Shown here: positions 1 through 9,539 of the stretch, piece after piece | Numbering within the stretch: the first letter of the stretch is position 1 | Layout of the letters: each line of letters opens with the position of its first letter | Assembly (NCBI GenBank): GCA_015061745.1 | Contig: SUWB01000007.1 | Location: forward strand, 1-64,000 | From: Lentisphaerota bacterium | Lineage (GTDB): Bacteria > Verrucomicrobiota > Lentisphaeria > Victivallales > Victivallaceae | Length of the DNA: 64,000 nucleotides | Direction of reading: 5' to 3' | The notes under the pieces: generated by a model | Database searches by the model: none | Seen by the model: only the letters and a program-made list of their open reading frames with translations | What the model was told of the DNA's origin: nothing | Translations under genes and position numbers: made by a program

Positions 1-86
1 TTGTGTATATGCGGTTGGCGAACCTTGCATAACATAGCATGGAGTTTACTTTTTTAAAGACTTAAAGCTGAAGCTGTCCGGCTACA

Positions 87-111
87 TACCGGCTCTGCCG
101 GTAGTTTTTTT
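87..111 (+). terminator. Rho-independent terminator
   Basis: A 7-bp perfect stem (TACCGGC / GCCGGTA) with a TCT loop is followed by AG and seven T. It reads on the plus strand and would end a gene lying left of the window. Bases 1-86 show no coding region I can support. Confidence 0.7.
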
Positions 112-128
112 GCGCTGAAGCAATGAAG

Positions 129-163
129 AAAAAGCCCTGCTGCAAGAACTGTTGCAGCAGGGC
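129..163 (-). terminator. Rho-independent terminator of the lemA-M48-DUF4838 operon
   Basis: A perfect 12-bp stem (GCCCTGCTGCAA / TTGCAGCAGGGC) closes a 6-nt loop. Read on the minus strand it is followed by TTTTT, just after the stop of the DUF4838 gene. It faces the plus-strand terminator at 87-111, so the two transcripts converge here. Confidence 0.85.
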
Positions 164-187
164 GATGAGCAGGAAAAGGGAAGTGGC

Positions 188-2704
188 TCAGAATTGGATC
201 GTTCCCTGGCGGTCGTGAGTGTTCCGCCAAGTCACCTGATCGAAATTATGTTCCCAAATGGAATAGATCCTGCCATATTGGGGATTGGGATGAGTAAAGT
301 CGCAAACAGCATTAAAGAGCCATTTTTCACCGGAAGCGGGTCTTTTACCGACCTTGCTCCACGGAATGGTGAAAACTGCAGCGATCTCTCCCTTTTGCAG
401 TGTGATACCAGAGGCGGGAACAGTCACCTTGACTCCGTTCCCCTTGTTTTTCAGTACCATTCCCTGACCTTTGTTGGCTGCGTTGCTCTTTTCTACAATG
501 TACATTGCACTGGTTCCTGAACGGAACCGGGCGGAAAAGCGTTTCAGATTCTTGAGATCAGGACCGACCAGAACAGAAATACTGGTCTTGCGCATTTTCT
601 GGTAATCACTGTTGGCAAGGATGAAATACACATAAAGATTTTTGTCATCCTGTTTGCAGAAGATACGGCAGCTCTGATCCTTATAAGGAGCTGTCATAGA
701 GTTGAGGAAGTTCAGCGGAACCAGATAATGAGGTTTTCCATCGGTTTTGATGACCCGTCCGGCAGGAATGATCCCTTTTTCTTTGACCCATTTGAGATCC
801 CAGTTAAAAGGAGCATAAAGAGGTGCAGAAAGTCTGCCCCCCGCCAACAGCTGTTCGGGCATTGCGTAGGAAAACACCGGCAGACCATTCAAAAAGACCT
901 GACCTTTTTTGTTGACAGGGAACTTTTCAATGGTTTCCAGCCGTTTGAGAGCGAGTTTTTCAAAGGCCTTATAGTCGTCGGCCTTGAGGGTTTTGCGGAA
1001 CTTGGCAAATTGATTGACTGACCGGGTCGTCCATTTCATAAAATCAAACTCCAACCGGGCAAGTTTCAGCTGCCAGTTGCCGGGAGCTTTCTTTTCGGCA
1101 GCAGCAAGAATGGCATCCAGGCGGGCGATCACAGAATCGGGCCAACGCAGAGTAATAGTTCCGATATTGTTTCTTGAAGCGGGCATCGTTCCATTGAGCA
1201 GAGCGGGATCGTTCCAGTCGATCTCCTTATTGGTAAACTTGAGTTGAACTCTTTTGTCAATAAGGGTGTAGAACTCCTCCATATCCTTTGCGGCCGCCCC
1301 GAAGGTCTGCTTGCAGAAACGCTGAAGCAATGCCTTTACATCAGCATCAGGATCCTGGAGCAGCTTGAGCCAGATATAATAGGTGGGACCTTCAAGTCCG
1401 TGCAGTTCACCGAAGCCGCAGCAGTAAATACCGCGGACATTGGCTGCGTGAAACAGCTTGACCTGTTTTTTGCAGAAATCCCAGGATTGCTTGGGCATAA
1501 ATCCTTCAAGTTTATAAAATCCCCAGTTATAGAGATAGACCACAAAACCGCCGGGGACTTTGTGATTTTTCCAGGATTCCACGATTTCTTCAGAAAAAGG
1601 AGCAAGCTCCACAGTGACATTGGCAGGAAATTCCTTAAAACTTTTCGGCGGGATCTTTGTGGGACCGTAGGCGATGATGCAAACCCGTTTGCCGGGCCGG
1701 TCTTTCAAGAGACGTTGAGCAAACTTCCGGTGAAGGATCCAGAGCTTTTCTCCCCAGGCAGGATCGACCCGGTGCTTGCTGAAGTTTTTGGGGGAGGCGG
1801 TGACTTTAACGCCGAAAAGTTCCCGGCAGGGTTGACATTCGCAGGGAATGAAGCCGTCACTCTGAGCCAGCTGCACCATTTCATAACCTTTGTCAAGATG
1901 AGTGAGCAGTTCTTGGTAGATCAGTTCTTGAACATTTTTGTTTGAAAGACAGAGCTGATTCTGGCTGCCGGGATTGCGTTTGCCCCGCATAACAGCGAAA
2001 TATTCCGGATTGGACTTCCAATACTTCCGGGCGGGAACCGCAACGGGATGATTGTGTCCGCCGTAGTTGCCGTAATGGGGAGAAAAGAAAGCATTGTTGG
2101 CCACATCATATTCCAAATTCCGGCGGCCGGCACCGGTGGTGGTATACTGGATCCGGGGAATGTGACGGTATTTGTAATTGTCAGGAACTTTTATCTCTTT
2201 CAAAGCAGGAACAGCCTCTTTGGTATTGGGAGTCCCCGCAAACACCGCTCCGGCAAACTTTTCAAGAAAGGTAAGTGTTGCCTTGTAACTGCCAAGCACA
2301 TAGAAGGAGCGGAAAACACTTCTGGGGCTGGCTGTATTGCGGAAATCCATACCGTGCAAATAAATGTTGCCATCTTTTACATCAATACGGTGTTCCCAGA
2401 TCTGCCATTTCTCAGGAGTCAGACCGGCTTTTTGGGCGGCAGCGGTATTGCCGATGAAAATCGCTTTACGGTTGTTCTTAAAGGTACTTTCTCTGTAAAT
2501 GGGCAGTTTGACCTTGGTGGCGTGGAACAAAAGTCCTCTCAAGGTGTCGGCGGCAATGGCATTGTAATTCACTATGCCGGGAACAGAAGATTTGTCGGCA
2601 TAGACAACTGCATAAGCAGACTTGCCGTCCTTGATGACGGAAATATCCGCCCCGGAAAGAAGCAATGAAGCCAGCAATGCGGAAAAAATAAGAATTTTTT
2701 TCAT
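188..2704 (-). CDS. secreted DUF4838 glycosidase-like protein
   Basis: Probably a secreted enzyme acting on uronic-acid-containing or other complex glycans. The 838-residue product starts with a signal peptide (MKKILIFSALLASLLLSG). Residues about 30-150 resemble the N-terminal domain of alpha-glucuronidase-like enzymes. The central part carries the DUF4838 signature around NPEYFAVMRGKR, followed by a TIM-barrel-like stretch to about residue 560. The C-terminal 200 residues (from about YKDQSCRIFCKQDDKNLYVYF) look like a CBM9-type carbohydrate-binding beta-sandwich. It is last in an operon behind lemA and an M48 protease, 16 bp after the protease, with an AAAAGG ribosome site, and ends at a strong terminator. 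The family is known from Bacteroidetes, Planctomycetes and Lentisphaerae; the substrate is not established. Confidence 0.8.
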   Translation of the reverse strand: MKKILIFSALLASLLLSGADISVIKDGKSAYAVVYADKSSVPGIVNYNAIAADTLRGLLFHATKVKLPIYRESTFKNNRKAIFIGNTAAAQKAGLTPEKWQIWEHRIDVKDGNIYLHGMDFRNTASPRSVFRSFYVLGSYKATLTFLEKFAGAVFAGTPNTKEAVPALKEIKVPDNYKYRHIPRIQYTTTGAGRRNLEYDVANNAFFSPHYGNYGGHNHPVAVPARKYWKSNPEYFAVMRGKRNPGSQNQLCLSNKNVQELIYQELLTHLDKGYEMVQLAQSDGFIPCECQPCRELFGVKVTASPKNFSKHRVDPAWGEKLWILHRKFAQRLLKDRPGKRVCIIAYGPTKIPPKSFKEFPANVTVELAPFSEEIVESWKNHKVPGGFVVYLYNWGFYKLEGFMPKQSWDFCKKQVKLFHAANVRGIYCCGFGELHGLEGPTYYIWLKLLQDPDADVKALLQRFCKQTFGAAAKDMEEFYTLIDKRVQLKFTNKEIDWNDPALLNGTMPASRNNIGTITLRWPDSVIARLDAILAAAEKKAPGNWQLKLARLEFDFMKWTTRSVNQFAKFRKTLKADDYKAFEKLALKRLETIEKFPVNKKGQVFLNGLPVFSYAMPEQLLAGGRLSAPLYAPFNWDLKWVKEKGIIPAGRVIKTDGKPHYLVPLNFLNSMTAPYKDQSCRIFCKQDDKNLYVYFILANSDYQKMRKTSISVLVGPDLKNLKRFSARFRSGTSAMYIVEKSNAANKGQGMVLKNKGNGVKVTVPASGITLQKGEIAAVFTIPWSKVGKRPASGEKWLFNAVCDFTHPNPQYGRIYSIWEHNFDQVTWRNTHDRQGTIQF

Positions 2705-2720
2705 ACGTTTAACCTTTTTG

Positions 2721-3632
2721 TTAACTGTTAAGGGCGCGCAAACGTTTTATACGTTCCTCAATAGGCGGGTGCGTGCTGAATAAACCATCAACACCGTGCC
2801 GCAGATTCAATGCGGGACTCACAATGTACATAGACTCTGTCGTTTTACTGTATTCCATCGGAGTTGTATCCGAAGCAAGTTTTGCCAGAGCATTGGCAAG
2901 ACCGTTGGGATTGCGGGTAAACTCTACCGCTGATGCATCAGCAAGATATTCCCGCTGACGGCTCATCGCCATCTGGATGACTGCCGTCAGAACAGGAGAA
3001 AGTATGGCGAAAACAAGACCGATGATCATAAAGATGATCTGCATATTGTTGTCCCGGTCATCCCGTCGCCGGGAAGTGGCAAAAAAGCTCATACGCAAAA
3101 AGATTTCACTCAGCATAACGATTCCCCCTGCCAGCACTGCCATCAGCATAGAATAACGGATGTCAAAGTTGCGGATGTGTGCCATTTCGTGAGCAATGAC
3201 GCCTTGCAGTTCTTCACGGTTGAGTTTTTCATAAAGCCCTGTTGTGACAGCAACGGCCGCATTTTCAGGACTGGGACCGGTGGCAAAAGCATTGGGGCAA
3301 TCCGTATCAATGATATAAACCCGGGGCATAGGGACACCGGCGGCCAGGGACATTTCTTCAACGATATTAAAAAGTTTCGGACAATCTTCTTTGGTGATTT
3401 CTTCGGCACCATTCATACTCATAATGGCCGATTCCCCTTCTGCCCAGGCAATAAAAAGCAGAATAACAGCCACCACTCCGCCGATGACAATACCGACAGT
3501 AAAGTCATCCATTAATGCTTTGCCGAAAACAGCTCCGGCCCCAATCAGGAGCAGCAGCATAATTGCCATAAGAATAACACTGTTGCGGCAATTTGCAGCA
3601 ATAAGTGTTCGGAAAGTTTCTTTTTGAGCCAT
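2721..3632 (-). CDS. htpX: M48-family zinc metalloprotease (HtpX-like)
   Basis: Membrane-bound zinc protease that probably degrades damaged or misassembled membrane proteins. The 303-residue protein has two N-terminal membrane segments (about residues 18-38 and 42-62), the zinc motif HEMAH near residue 147 (VIAHEMAHIRN), two further membrane segments, and the downstream glutamate in LADASAVEFTR. Length and order match HtpX/M48B. It lies 11 bp downstream of lemA, a pairing seen in many bacteria, so membrane quality control is a reasonable inference. The start has no strong Shine-Dalgarno and may be translated by coupling to lemA. Confidence 0.9.
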   Translation of the reverse strand: MAQKETFRTLIAANCRNSVILMAIMLLLLIGAGAVFGKALMDDFTVGIVIGGVVAVILLFIAWAEGESAIMSMNGAEEITKEDCPKLFNIVEEMSLAAGVPMPRVYIIDTDCPNAFATGPSPENAAVAVTTGLYEKLNREELQGVIAHEMAHIRNFDIRYSMLMAVLAGGIVMLSEIFLRMSFFATSRRRDDRDNNMQIIFMIIGLVFAILSPVLTAVIQMAMSRQREYLADASAVEFTRNPNGLANALAKLASDTTPMEYSKTTESMYIVSPALNLRHGVDGLFSTHPPIEERIKRLRALNS

Positions 3633-3643
3633 AGGAAAATTTT

Positions 3644-4195
3644 TCAGAATTTAACTTTGGGAGCTTCCCGGTCTGCCGGATCTGTGATCTGCCAGAGGGC
3701 GGCATCCTTGAAGTTGAATATGGAAGCAAAAATGCAAGCAGGGAAAACCGCAATAGCCGTATTATAGTTGGTCGCCGTATCGTTGTAGTGCTGACGGGCG
3801 AAAGAAATACGGTTTTCAGTGGAAGTCAGTTCTTCCTGCAAAGCAAGGAAGTTCTGGTTCGCCTTCAAGTCGGGATAGGCTTCGACCTGGATCATCAGAC
3901 CTTTGAGGGCTCCTGAAAGCTGGGTTTCTGCAGCAATACGGTTTTCGGTATCAAGATTGGGACTCATAGCCGCACTGCGGGCCTTGGTGACCTTTTCAAG
4001 CAATCCCGATTCGTGGGCGGCGTATCCTTTAACAGTTTCCACCAGATTGGGAATAAGATCGCAACGGCGTTTCAGCTGCACATCGATCTGAGCCCAGCCG
4101 TTGTCCACTTCTTTGCGGCAGCGGACAAGATTGTTGTAAACAGCGACAGCCGCAATAATTAATACGGCAACGACGGCAAGAATGATCCAAGCCAT
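3644..4195 (-). CDS. lemA: LemA family protein
   Basis: Small membrane-anchored protein of the LemA family, whose biochemical role is unclear. The 183 residues start with one N-terminal membrane helix (about 3-20), then the family signature (VRCRKEVDNGWAQIDVQLKR and RCDLIPNLVETVKGYA) and a long helical region ending near residue 165. The start is fixed by AAGGAG 8 nt upstream. It is the first gene of the lemA-M48-DUF4838 operon and has a clear promoter at 4246-4274. Confidence 0.93.
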   Translation of the reverse strand: MAWIILAVVAVLIIAAVAVYNNLVRCRKEVDNGWAQIDVQLKRRCDLIPNLVETVKGYAAHESGLLEKVTKARSAAMSPNLDTENRIAAETQLSGALKGLMIQVEAYPDLKANQNFLALQEELTSTENRISFARQHYNDTATNYNTAIAVFPACIFASIFNFKDAALWQITDPADREAPKVKF

Positions 4196-4245
4196 TATTT
4201 TTTCTCCTTGTTTTGTTTAATAATGTAAGTTTGGGTAACTCAACT

Positions 4246-4274
4246 AATATACTCTCAAAAGCAGATTTTTTCAA
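4246..4274 (-). promoter_or_regulatory. lemA promoter (TTGAAA-N17-TATATT)
   Basis: On the minus strand a -35 TTGAAA and a -10 TATATT are separated by exactly 17 nt, about 50 nt before the lemA start. The same -10 hexamer precedes most transcription units here. Confidence 0.75.
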
Positions 4275-4282
4275 ATATTTTA

Positions 4283-6397
4283 TCAAATGATTTCACTGGG
4301 GTAGGGCAGGGATTCCAGAAACATTCTGCCGTAACTCCGGGTAATCATCCGGGGATCAAGAATGGTGATGAATCCCCGGTCTGTGCGGTTGCGGATAAGC
4401 CTGCCTGCGCCTTGGCGGAATTTCAGAACAGCCTCCGGCAGGGAGTAGCCCGAAAACGAATTACCGCCTTCCTGCTCTATTTTTCGCATACGGGCTGCAA
4501 TAAGAGGATGTGAAGGCACAGAAAAGGGGAGTTTTGTAATGATAACGTGACTGAGAGCCTCCCCCGGGACATCCACGCCGGTCCAGAAGCTGTCCGTTCC
4601 GAAAAGAACGGAATTGATATCGTCCTTGAAATCTTTTAACAGCTGAGACCTGCTGCGGGCACTTCCCTGAACCAGCAAAAGCCAGTTGTGATCCATAAAA
4701 TCATCCCGGAGATTTTCCTGGCAGTATCTCAAGAGTTCGTAACTGGTAAACAGAACAAACGCTTTGCCATCCGTCAGTTCCACAGCCGAAAATATTTCGT
4801 CAGCCAACGTGTCTTTGTATTCCTTGGATTTGGGGTCGGGCATATTCCGGACGATACGGATCTTTGCCTGATCCGGAGAAAATGGCGAATCCAATTGCAG
4901 TGTCTTCCCGGAAAAACCGGTCCGGCTGACAAAATAGTCAAAACGATTGCGGACTGTCAGTGTGGCACTGCACAGCATAACGGTGAAATCCTGATTGAAA
5001 AGCAGCTCAGCAAGTATTTCCGCAATATTGAGAGGGGTGACGTTGAGAGTAACTCCGCCCGGTTCATCTTCGGCATAGTAGACTGCTCCCGGCATCGTTC
5101 TGTGCATAAAAGTGTCAAGGCCGTCAACTGTTTCCCGGCAGCGTGAGATCATAGAATCGACTTCCGTTTTGAATGATGCATCGTCTTCATCTTCATCATC
5201 TGCGACTTTTTGCAATCCGGAAGCGAGACGCATCAGTTTCGGAGTCAGATTGTCAATGAAATTTTCAGGATGGTTGATTTCAAGAGCCGACTCATTCTGC
5301 CGGTCAAGCAGTTCTTCAAAAGCGGCAAAAAATCCGTAACTTTCATCCCTGGCTTCAGCCACACTTCCTCTGAGTTCAGGCGGAATTGTGTTTTTATGCA
5401 TCAAAAGCCCTTTGGCATTGTCAGGATTATATATGCGGTTGAGCATACTGATGACCAGCGGACGGGAAAGACGCACACCCAGGTGACTGGCTGCGGCATC
5501 TTCAAGCGTATGAGCTTCATCAAAAAGCACTGCGCCGTAGTTGGGCAGCAGGGCTCCGGCGGCACCTTCGGCACAACGCATTGCCAGATCTGTAAAAAAG
5601 AGGGCGTGATTGGCAACGATGATATCGGATTCTTCCCACTGCCTTTTGGCTTTGAAGTAACAGCAGTTTCTGAAATAAGGACATTTGTTTTTCATACAGT
5701 TGCCAGTTTCGCAGCAGAGCAGATTCCAAACATCTTTGTCCACGTGAAACGAAAATTCATCTTTTGAACCTCCGCCGCCTTTTTCAAGTATCTTACTCAA
5801 CCTTTCAATATCCAGTGCCAATGAGGGATTGGGTAAAAGCATATCCCGCTGTTCTCCTGTCAGCATCGCAAAACGGCGGCGGCAAAGATAATTGCGCCGT
5901 CCTTTGGCAATAGAGGCTTTGATGTCAATCCCCATTATTTTACTGAGAAAAGGAATATCTTTGCTGATAAGCTGCTCCTGGAGATTGATGGTCTCTGTAC
6001 TGATAACTGCCGGACGGCAGTGACGTTTGGCACGGCAGACCAGAGGCACAAGATAGGCAAAGCTTTTTCCCACGCCGGTGGGAGCTTCAATACAGAGATG
6101 TTCCCCAGAGCAGAGAGCTTCAGCAATGGCGTTTGCCATTGCGCGCTGCTGGGGACGGTGCTCACATTTCATATTGACGGCAGCTGCCTGTGTTTCAAGG
6201 ATACCGCCGGGAGCAAAAAAGGCATCACATTCATTGCGGAACTCGTCACGCAGCTCCTCATCGGGGGACATTTCGTATGCCGTTTCAAACTCGTCAAGAG
6301 AAAAAGAGGTCTCAAATTCATCTTCAACATTCCAATCGGATGATGGGATCTCTTTTTCAAAAGGGGCATCGAAAGAGGTGGAAACCGGTTTTATCAT
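4283..6397 (-). CDS. dinG: DinG/XPD-type ATP-dependent DNA helicase
   Basis: Superfamily 2 helicase probably unwinding DNA 5' to 3' during repair. With the start at 6397 (ATGA overlap with the upstream gene) it has 704 residues; the track's longer start is rejected because it runs into that gene. Visible motifs are Walker A (APTGVGKS, about residue 105-112), a four-cysteine iron-sulfur site in the region CCETGNCMKNKCPYFRNC, a DEAH box (FDEAHTLEDAA) and motif VI (RQGAGRLIR near the end). The acidic N-terminal 60 residues are not part of the usual domain. It ends the ruvB-zinc ribbon-AlbA_2 operon, which supports a DNA repair role. Confidence 0.88.
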   Translation of the reverse strand: MIKPVSTSFDAPFEKEIPSSDWNVEDEFETSFSLDEFETAYEMSPDEELRDEFRNECDAFFAPGGILETQAAAVNMKCEHRPQQRAMANAIAEALCSGEHLCIEAPTGVGKSFAYLVPLVCRAKRHCRPAVISTETINLQEQLISKDIPFLSKIMGIDIKASIAKGRRNYLCRRRFAMLTGEQRDMLLPNPSLALDIERLSKILEKGGGGSKDEFSFHVDKDVWNLLCCETGNCMKNKCPYFRNCCYFKAKRQWEESDIIVANHALFFTDLAMRCAEGAAGALLPNYGAVLFDEAHTLEDAAASHLGVRLSRPLVISMLNRIYNPDNAKGLLMHKNTIPPELRGSVAEARDESYGFFAAFEELLDRQNESALEINHPENFIDNLTPKLMRLASGLQKVADDEDEDDASFKTEVDSMISRCRETVDGLDTFMHRTMPGAVYYAEDEPGGVTLNVTPLNIAEILAELLFNQDFTVMLCSATLTVRNRFDYFVSRTGFSGKTLQLDSPFSPDQAKIRIVRNMPDPKSKEYKDTLADEIFSAVELTDGKAFVLFTSYELLRYCQENLRDDFMDHNWLLLVQGSARSRSQLLKDFKDDINSVLFGTDSFWTGVDVPGEALSHVIITKLPFSVPSHPLIAARMRKIEQEGGNSFSGYSLPEAVLKFRQGAGRLIRNRTDRGFITILDPRMITRSYGRMFLESLPYPSEII

Positions 6398-7638
6398 CGG
6401 CAGCAATTCTCCAGAAAACAAGGGGCTGTCAAAAGAGAAAGCTGATCGTCATCGAGGTTGAATCTTTCTCCGATTCCCCGGAGGATACGGGCCCCGTGAG
6501 CTGCGGAACCGGCAGAAAGATCCGCAGAGCTGCGGCAAAACTCAAATTGGATATCATTGATACGGCATACGCCGGGAGTGCCTTTGCCGCAGTCAAGTTT
6601 CATTCCTTCCACATTCAGCAATTCCACTCTGAAGCGCAGCTGTTCTTCCTGCCAACCGAGATTGGCATAAAAACGCCCGAGAAAACCGGCAATACAAAGA
6701 CACCAGGAGCGCAGAACTTCAGCATTGAGCGTGTCGCCGGGAGGAAATGCGCCGATACAGTGAAAAAGACCGCTTTTGAAAGCTTGCCACATCCAGTCTG
6801 CTTCAGTTGCCATAAAGCGCAGAGAAACATTGGTAATGTAGGCATTATCAATATTTTCGTGGTCAAAAAAATCAATCCCCGGCTGCCACCTCCAGGCTTC
6901 TTCAGCAGCTTTGCGCAGTTCCGTAAGGGCAAATTCTGCGGAATCACCAGCGTCAGGTATCGCCGAAAGCTGCAGAATACAGGCCTCTTTTCCGGGATTT
7001 TTACGATGCCTGAAATATTCGGCTGATGAATTGATAAGGTCATCAAAGCGGGCTTGGACATCGCTGTTTTTAGCAATGGTTCCTGATTCATACAGAAGTC
7101 CCCGGAGCATTTTTGCCAACTGTCCGCGCTGATTGCGCATAGCACGCTGGATCAGTTGATGCAGTTCAACAGCTCTTGCGGCCGGTCTGCTCGAAGCTTC
7201 GGGGGTGCGGATGTAAAACACGCCGGAAGCAAGTTCCGTATCAACACTGTTGCAGCAGACGTGAGGCAGCTGATTGAAAGGCTTGACTATGAATATGGCA
7301 AAACGTTTGCCGTCGATAACCGGTCTTTCAATGGTAAAGTCAATAGGCGGCTCCACGCAGCGGTTGACAAAAGTCCCTACGGCAGAAGGATCAAAGGAGG
7401 CTGATTCCTCATCGGTAAGCCCCGTATAAAGGGAAGGTTTCCCGGCGCGGTCTTCCCCGACGCCGATGACCAGAAAGCCGCCTTTTGTATTGGCAAGAGC
7501 AATCAGATGACGGACGATCTTACCCCTGCCTGTTCTGGTCAGAGCGTTCCAGGACTGAGCCGCCTTGTAGTCCAGTTCATCAGACTCGATGGCCCGGTAA
7601 ACGACCTCTTTCAAAAACTGTTCCGAATAATGTTCCAT
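6394..7638 (-). CDS. AlbA_2/Schlafen-like putative ATP-binding protein
   Basis: The first 140 residues match the AlbA_2 (Schlafen-AlbA_2, divergent AAA_4) domain: an E-x-DYK start, then HLIALANTKGGFLVIGVGED and the GLTDEE segment. The remaining 270 residues are mixed alpha/beta and I do not recognise them. Function of such proteins is mostly unknown; some are regulators or nucleic-acid-binding. The track starts at a TTG; I prefer the ATG 15 nt later because AAAAGG sits 5 nt upstream of it. It overlaps the dinG-like gene by 4 bp (ATGA), so the two are translationally coupled, and it follows ruvB and the zinc-ribbon gene. Confidence 0.72.
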   Translation of the reverse strand: MEHYSEQFLKEVVYRAIESDELDYKAAQSWNALTRTGRGKIVRHLIALANTKGGFLVIGVGEDRAGKPSLYTGLTDEESASFDPSAVGTFVNRCVEPPIDFTIERPVIDGKRFAIFIVKPFNQLPHVCCNSVDTELASGVFYIRTPEASSRPAARAVELHQLIQRAMRNQRGQLAKMLRGLLYESGTIAKNSDVQARFDDLINSSAEYFRHRKNPGKEACILQLSAIPDAGDSAEFALTELRKAAEEAWRWQPGIDFFDHENIDNAYITNVSLRFMATEADWMWQAFKSGLFHCIGAFPPGDTLNAEVLRSWCLCIAGFLGRFYANLGWQEEQLRFRVELLNVEGMKLDCGKGTPGVCRINDIQFEFCRSSADLSAGSAAHGARILRGIGERFNLDDDQLSLLTAPCFLENCCR

Positions 7639-7660
7639 CAGCACCTTTTCCAAACTTTAG

Positions 7661-8377
7661 TTACATAAGGGCTTCCGGATCGTAAAGCAAATGCTGACAA
7701 TTATCGCAATAGGCGATCTCTCCCCGCTTGATGGCGGTTGCCGTTTGCGGTGTGATCTTGAGACGGCAATGGCCGCAAACTTCATTATCTGCCGTAACAA
7801 GAGGGATCGAACGGTCTTTCCCGTTACGCAGAGCTTCATAGGCAGAAAGCAGAGGCGCGGGGATATCAGTGAGCAAAGCCGGCCGGGCTGCTTTTGCTTT
7901 GGCGATTTCTTCTTTGACCGTTTTTGAAAAACTGCAGAGCTCATCAAATTCAATCTTCAGATTTCTGATTTCTGCATCGTTGAGCTGTTTGAGTTTCATT
8001 CCTGCCTGACGGGACTGTTCCAGTTCGTCAGTTGCGATCAGGATACGTTCTTCTGCTTCGCCGATCTTTTTTTTGTTCATTTCGATGGCGTTGAGCATAG
8101 CCTGATACTCGTTGTTCTTCTTTACGAGCACGCTTTGCTGGAGCATTTTTTCATTGGCTGCTTCAAGTTCTGCAATCAGTTCTTCTTCCTGTTTGATCCT
8201 GGCTTTTATTGCTTTGTAAGCGGCCACAGCTGCCGCAGTACTGGCTGCGGTCTTATCTCTCTTTGCAATAATATTGTCCAACTCTTTAGGGAGCGTGGCC
8301 AAACGGGTTTCCATATCCCGCAATCTCATATCAGCTTCCTGAAGTTTCAGGAGTTTAAGCAATGCACTGCCTTCCAT
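7661..8377 (-). CDS. coiled-coil protein with C-terminal C4 zinc ribbon
   Basis: About 180 residues of predicted coiled coil (many E, K, A, L heptads) precede a zinc ribbon with two CxxC knuckles (VCGHCRLKI and YCDNCQHLLY). This is the PF02591-type architecture, whose chlamydial member CT398 is a coiled-coil hairpin with a zinc ribbon; proposed roles include scaffolding in secretion or RNA metabolism. The start is chosen at the ATG behind a full AGGAGG, giving 238 residues instead of 246. It sits between ruvB and the AlbA_2 gene. Confidence 0.85.
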   Translation of the reverse strand: MEGSALLKLLKLQEADMRLRDMETRLATLPKELDNIIAKRDKTAASTAAAVAAYKAIKARIKQEEELIAELEAANEKMLQQSVLVKKNNEYQAMLNAIEMNKKKIGEAEERILIATDELEQSRQAGMKLKQLNDAEIRNLKIEFDELCSFSKTVKEEIAKAKAARPALLTDIPAPLLSAYEALRNGKDRSIPLVTADNEVCGHCRLKITPQTATAIKRGEIAYCDNCQHLLYDPEALM

Positions 8378-8413
8378 AAAAATCCTCCTTGTTAAGTCCA
8401 AATTATTCAGATG

Positions 8414-9430
8414 TCAAAAAAGTTCTCCCTGGGAACCCGGAGATTTCAACCCCAGTTTCTGCCACGCCCGGGGAGTTGCGACCCGGCCTTTCGGAGTTCG
8501 GGTGAGGAGCCCTTTCTGAATGAGGAAAGGTTCATAAACTTCCTCAATAGAGTCTTCTTCCTCCCCGACAGAGACAGCGATATTTTTCAATCCCACAGGA
8601 CCGCCGCGGAAGTTGACAATAATGGTCTCAAGAATCCTGATATCCATTTCGTCCAGACCGTCAGTATCAATTTGCAGCAGCTCCAGAGCCGCTTCTGCCA
8701 CTTCTCCTGTTATAACAGAGTCGGCTTTGATTTGGGCGTAATCCCGTGCCCGGCGCAGCAGATTATTGGCAATACGGGGCGTTCCCCGGCAGCGGCCGGC
8801 GATTTCCCGGGCCCCCTCGGGTTCGATTTTGACCTTGAGAATGTCTGCTGAACGCTGCACGATGGTCTGCAAACTGTCTGTGTCGTAATAATCCAGCCGG
8901 ATATTGACTCCGAAACGGGCCCGGAGCGGTGCAGTGATCATTCCCTGTCTGGTGGTGGCTCCGATCAGCGTGAAACGGGGGACCGACAAGCGGACAGACC
9001 GGGCTCCTGCGCCCTGTTCAAGCATAATGTCGATGAAAAAATCCTCCATTGCACTGTAAAGATATTCCTCCACAGTGTTGCTCAGGCGGTGGATTTCATC
9101 AATAAAGAGGACATCGCCCGGTTCCAGAGCCGTAAGCAGTCCTGCCAGGTCTCCCGGTTTTTCAATGGCAGGCCCGCTGGAACTTTTGAGATTGGCTCCC
9201 AGTTCGTTGGCAACGATGTAGGCAAGAGTTGTCTTCCCCAGTCCCGGAGGACCGCATAAAAGAATATGGTCAAGAGCTTCTTCGCGCTCTTTTGCTGCCC
9301 TTACAAAAAGTTCCAGCTGTTCTTTTATCCGGTTCTGACCCGGAAAATCCGAAAAATGCCGGGGGCGTAAAGAGACCTCTTTTGCCTCTTCCCGGCGGTT
9401 TAAAGTCGATGTTATGAAACGTTCCGTCAT
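8414..9430 (-). CDS. ruvB: Holliday junction branch migration ATPase RuvB
   Basis: Hexameric motor that drives branch migration of Holliday junctions with RuvA. Visible features are Walker A (GPPGLGKTT), Walker B with DEIHR, the sensor segment TLIGATTR, and the C-terminal winged helix ([22 protein letters not shown]). Starting at the second methionine gives 338 residues, the usual size; the track start at 9460 would add ten residues and overlap the -35 box of the transketolase promoter. Neither start has a good ribosome site. ruvA and ruvC are not in the window. It heads a four-gene minus-strand operon. Confidence 0.95.
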   Translation of the reverse strand: MTERFITSTLNRREEAKEVSLRPRHFSDFPGQNRIKEQLELFVRAAKEREEALDHILLCGPPGLGKTTLAYIVANELGANLKSSSGPAIEKPGDLAGLLTALEPGDVLFIDEIHRLSNTVEEYLYSAMEDFFIDIMLEQGAGARSVRLSVPRFTLIGATTRQGMITAPLRARFGVNIRLDYYDTDSLQTIVQRSADILKVKIEPEGAREIAGRCRGTPRIANNLLRRARDYAQIKADSVITGEVAEAALELLQIDTDGLDEMDIRILETIIVNFRGGPVGLKNIAVSVGEEEDSIEEVYEPFLIQKGLLTRTPKGRVATPRAWQKLGLKSPGSQGELF

Positions 9431-9453
9431 TTTTTTAAGAAAAAAACTTGTTT

Positions 9454-9481
9454 TTGACATAAAAATGTGTTACTTTATAAA
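9454..9481 (+). promoter_or_regulatory. transketolase promoter (TTGACA-N16-TATAAA)
   Basis: A consensus -35 TTGACA lies 16 nt before TATAAA and about 60 nt before the tkt start, which has its own GAGG ribosome site. This is the only strong promoter here with a perfect -35 and without a TATATT -10. Confidence 0.7.
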
Positions 9482-9539
9482 AATAACATACAATCTTGGA
9501 TTTTTCCAGTGAAAAAACAAAAAAAAGCGAGGAAACACT

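Noticed and set aside
1244-2668. Plus-strand ORFs opposite the DUF4838 gene
   Set aside because: No protein family features; the minus frame has a signal peptide and domain motifs.
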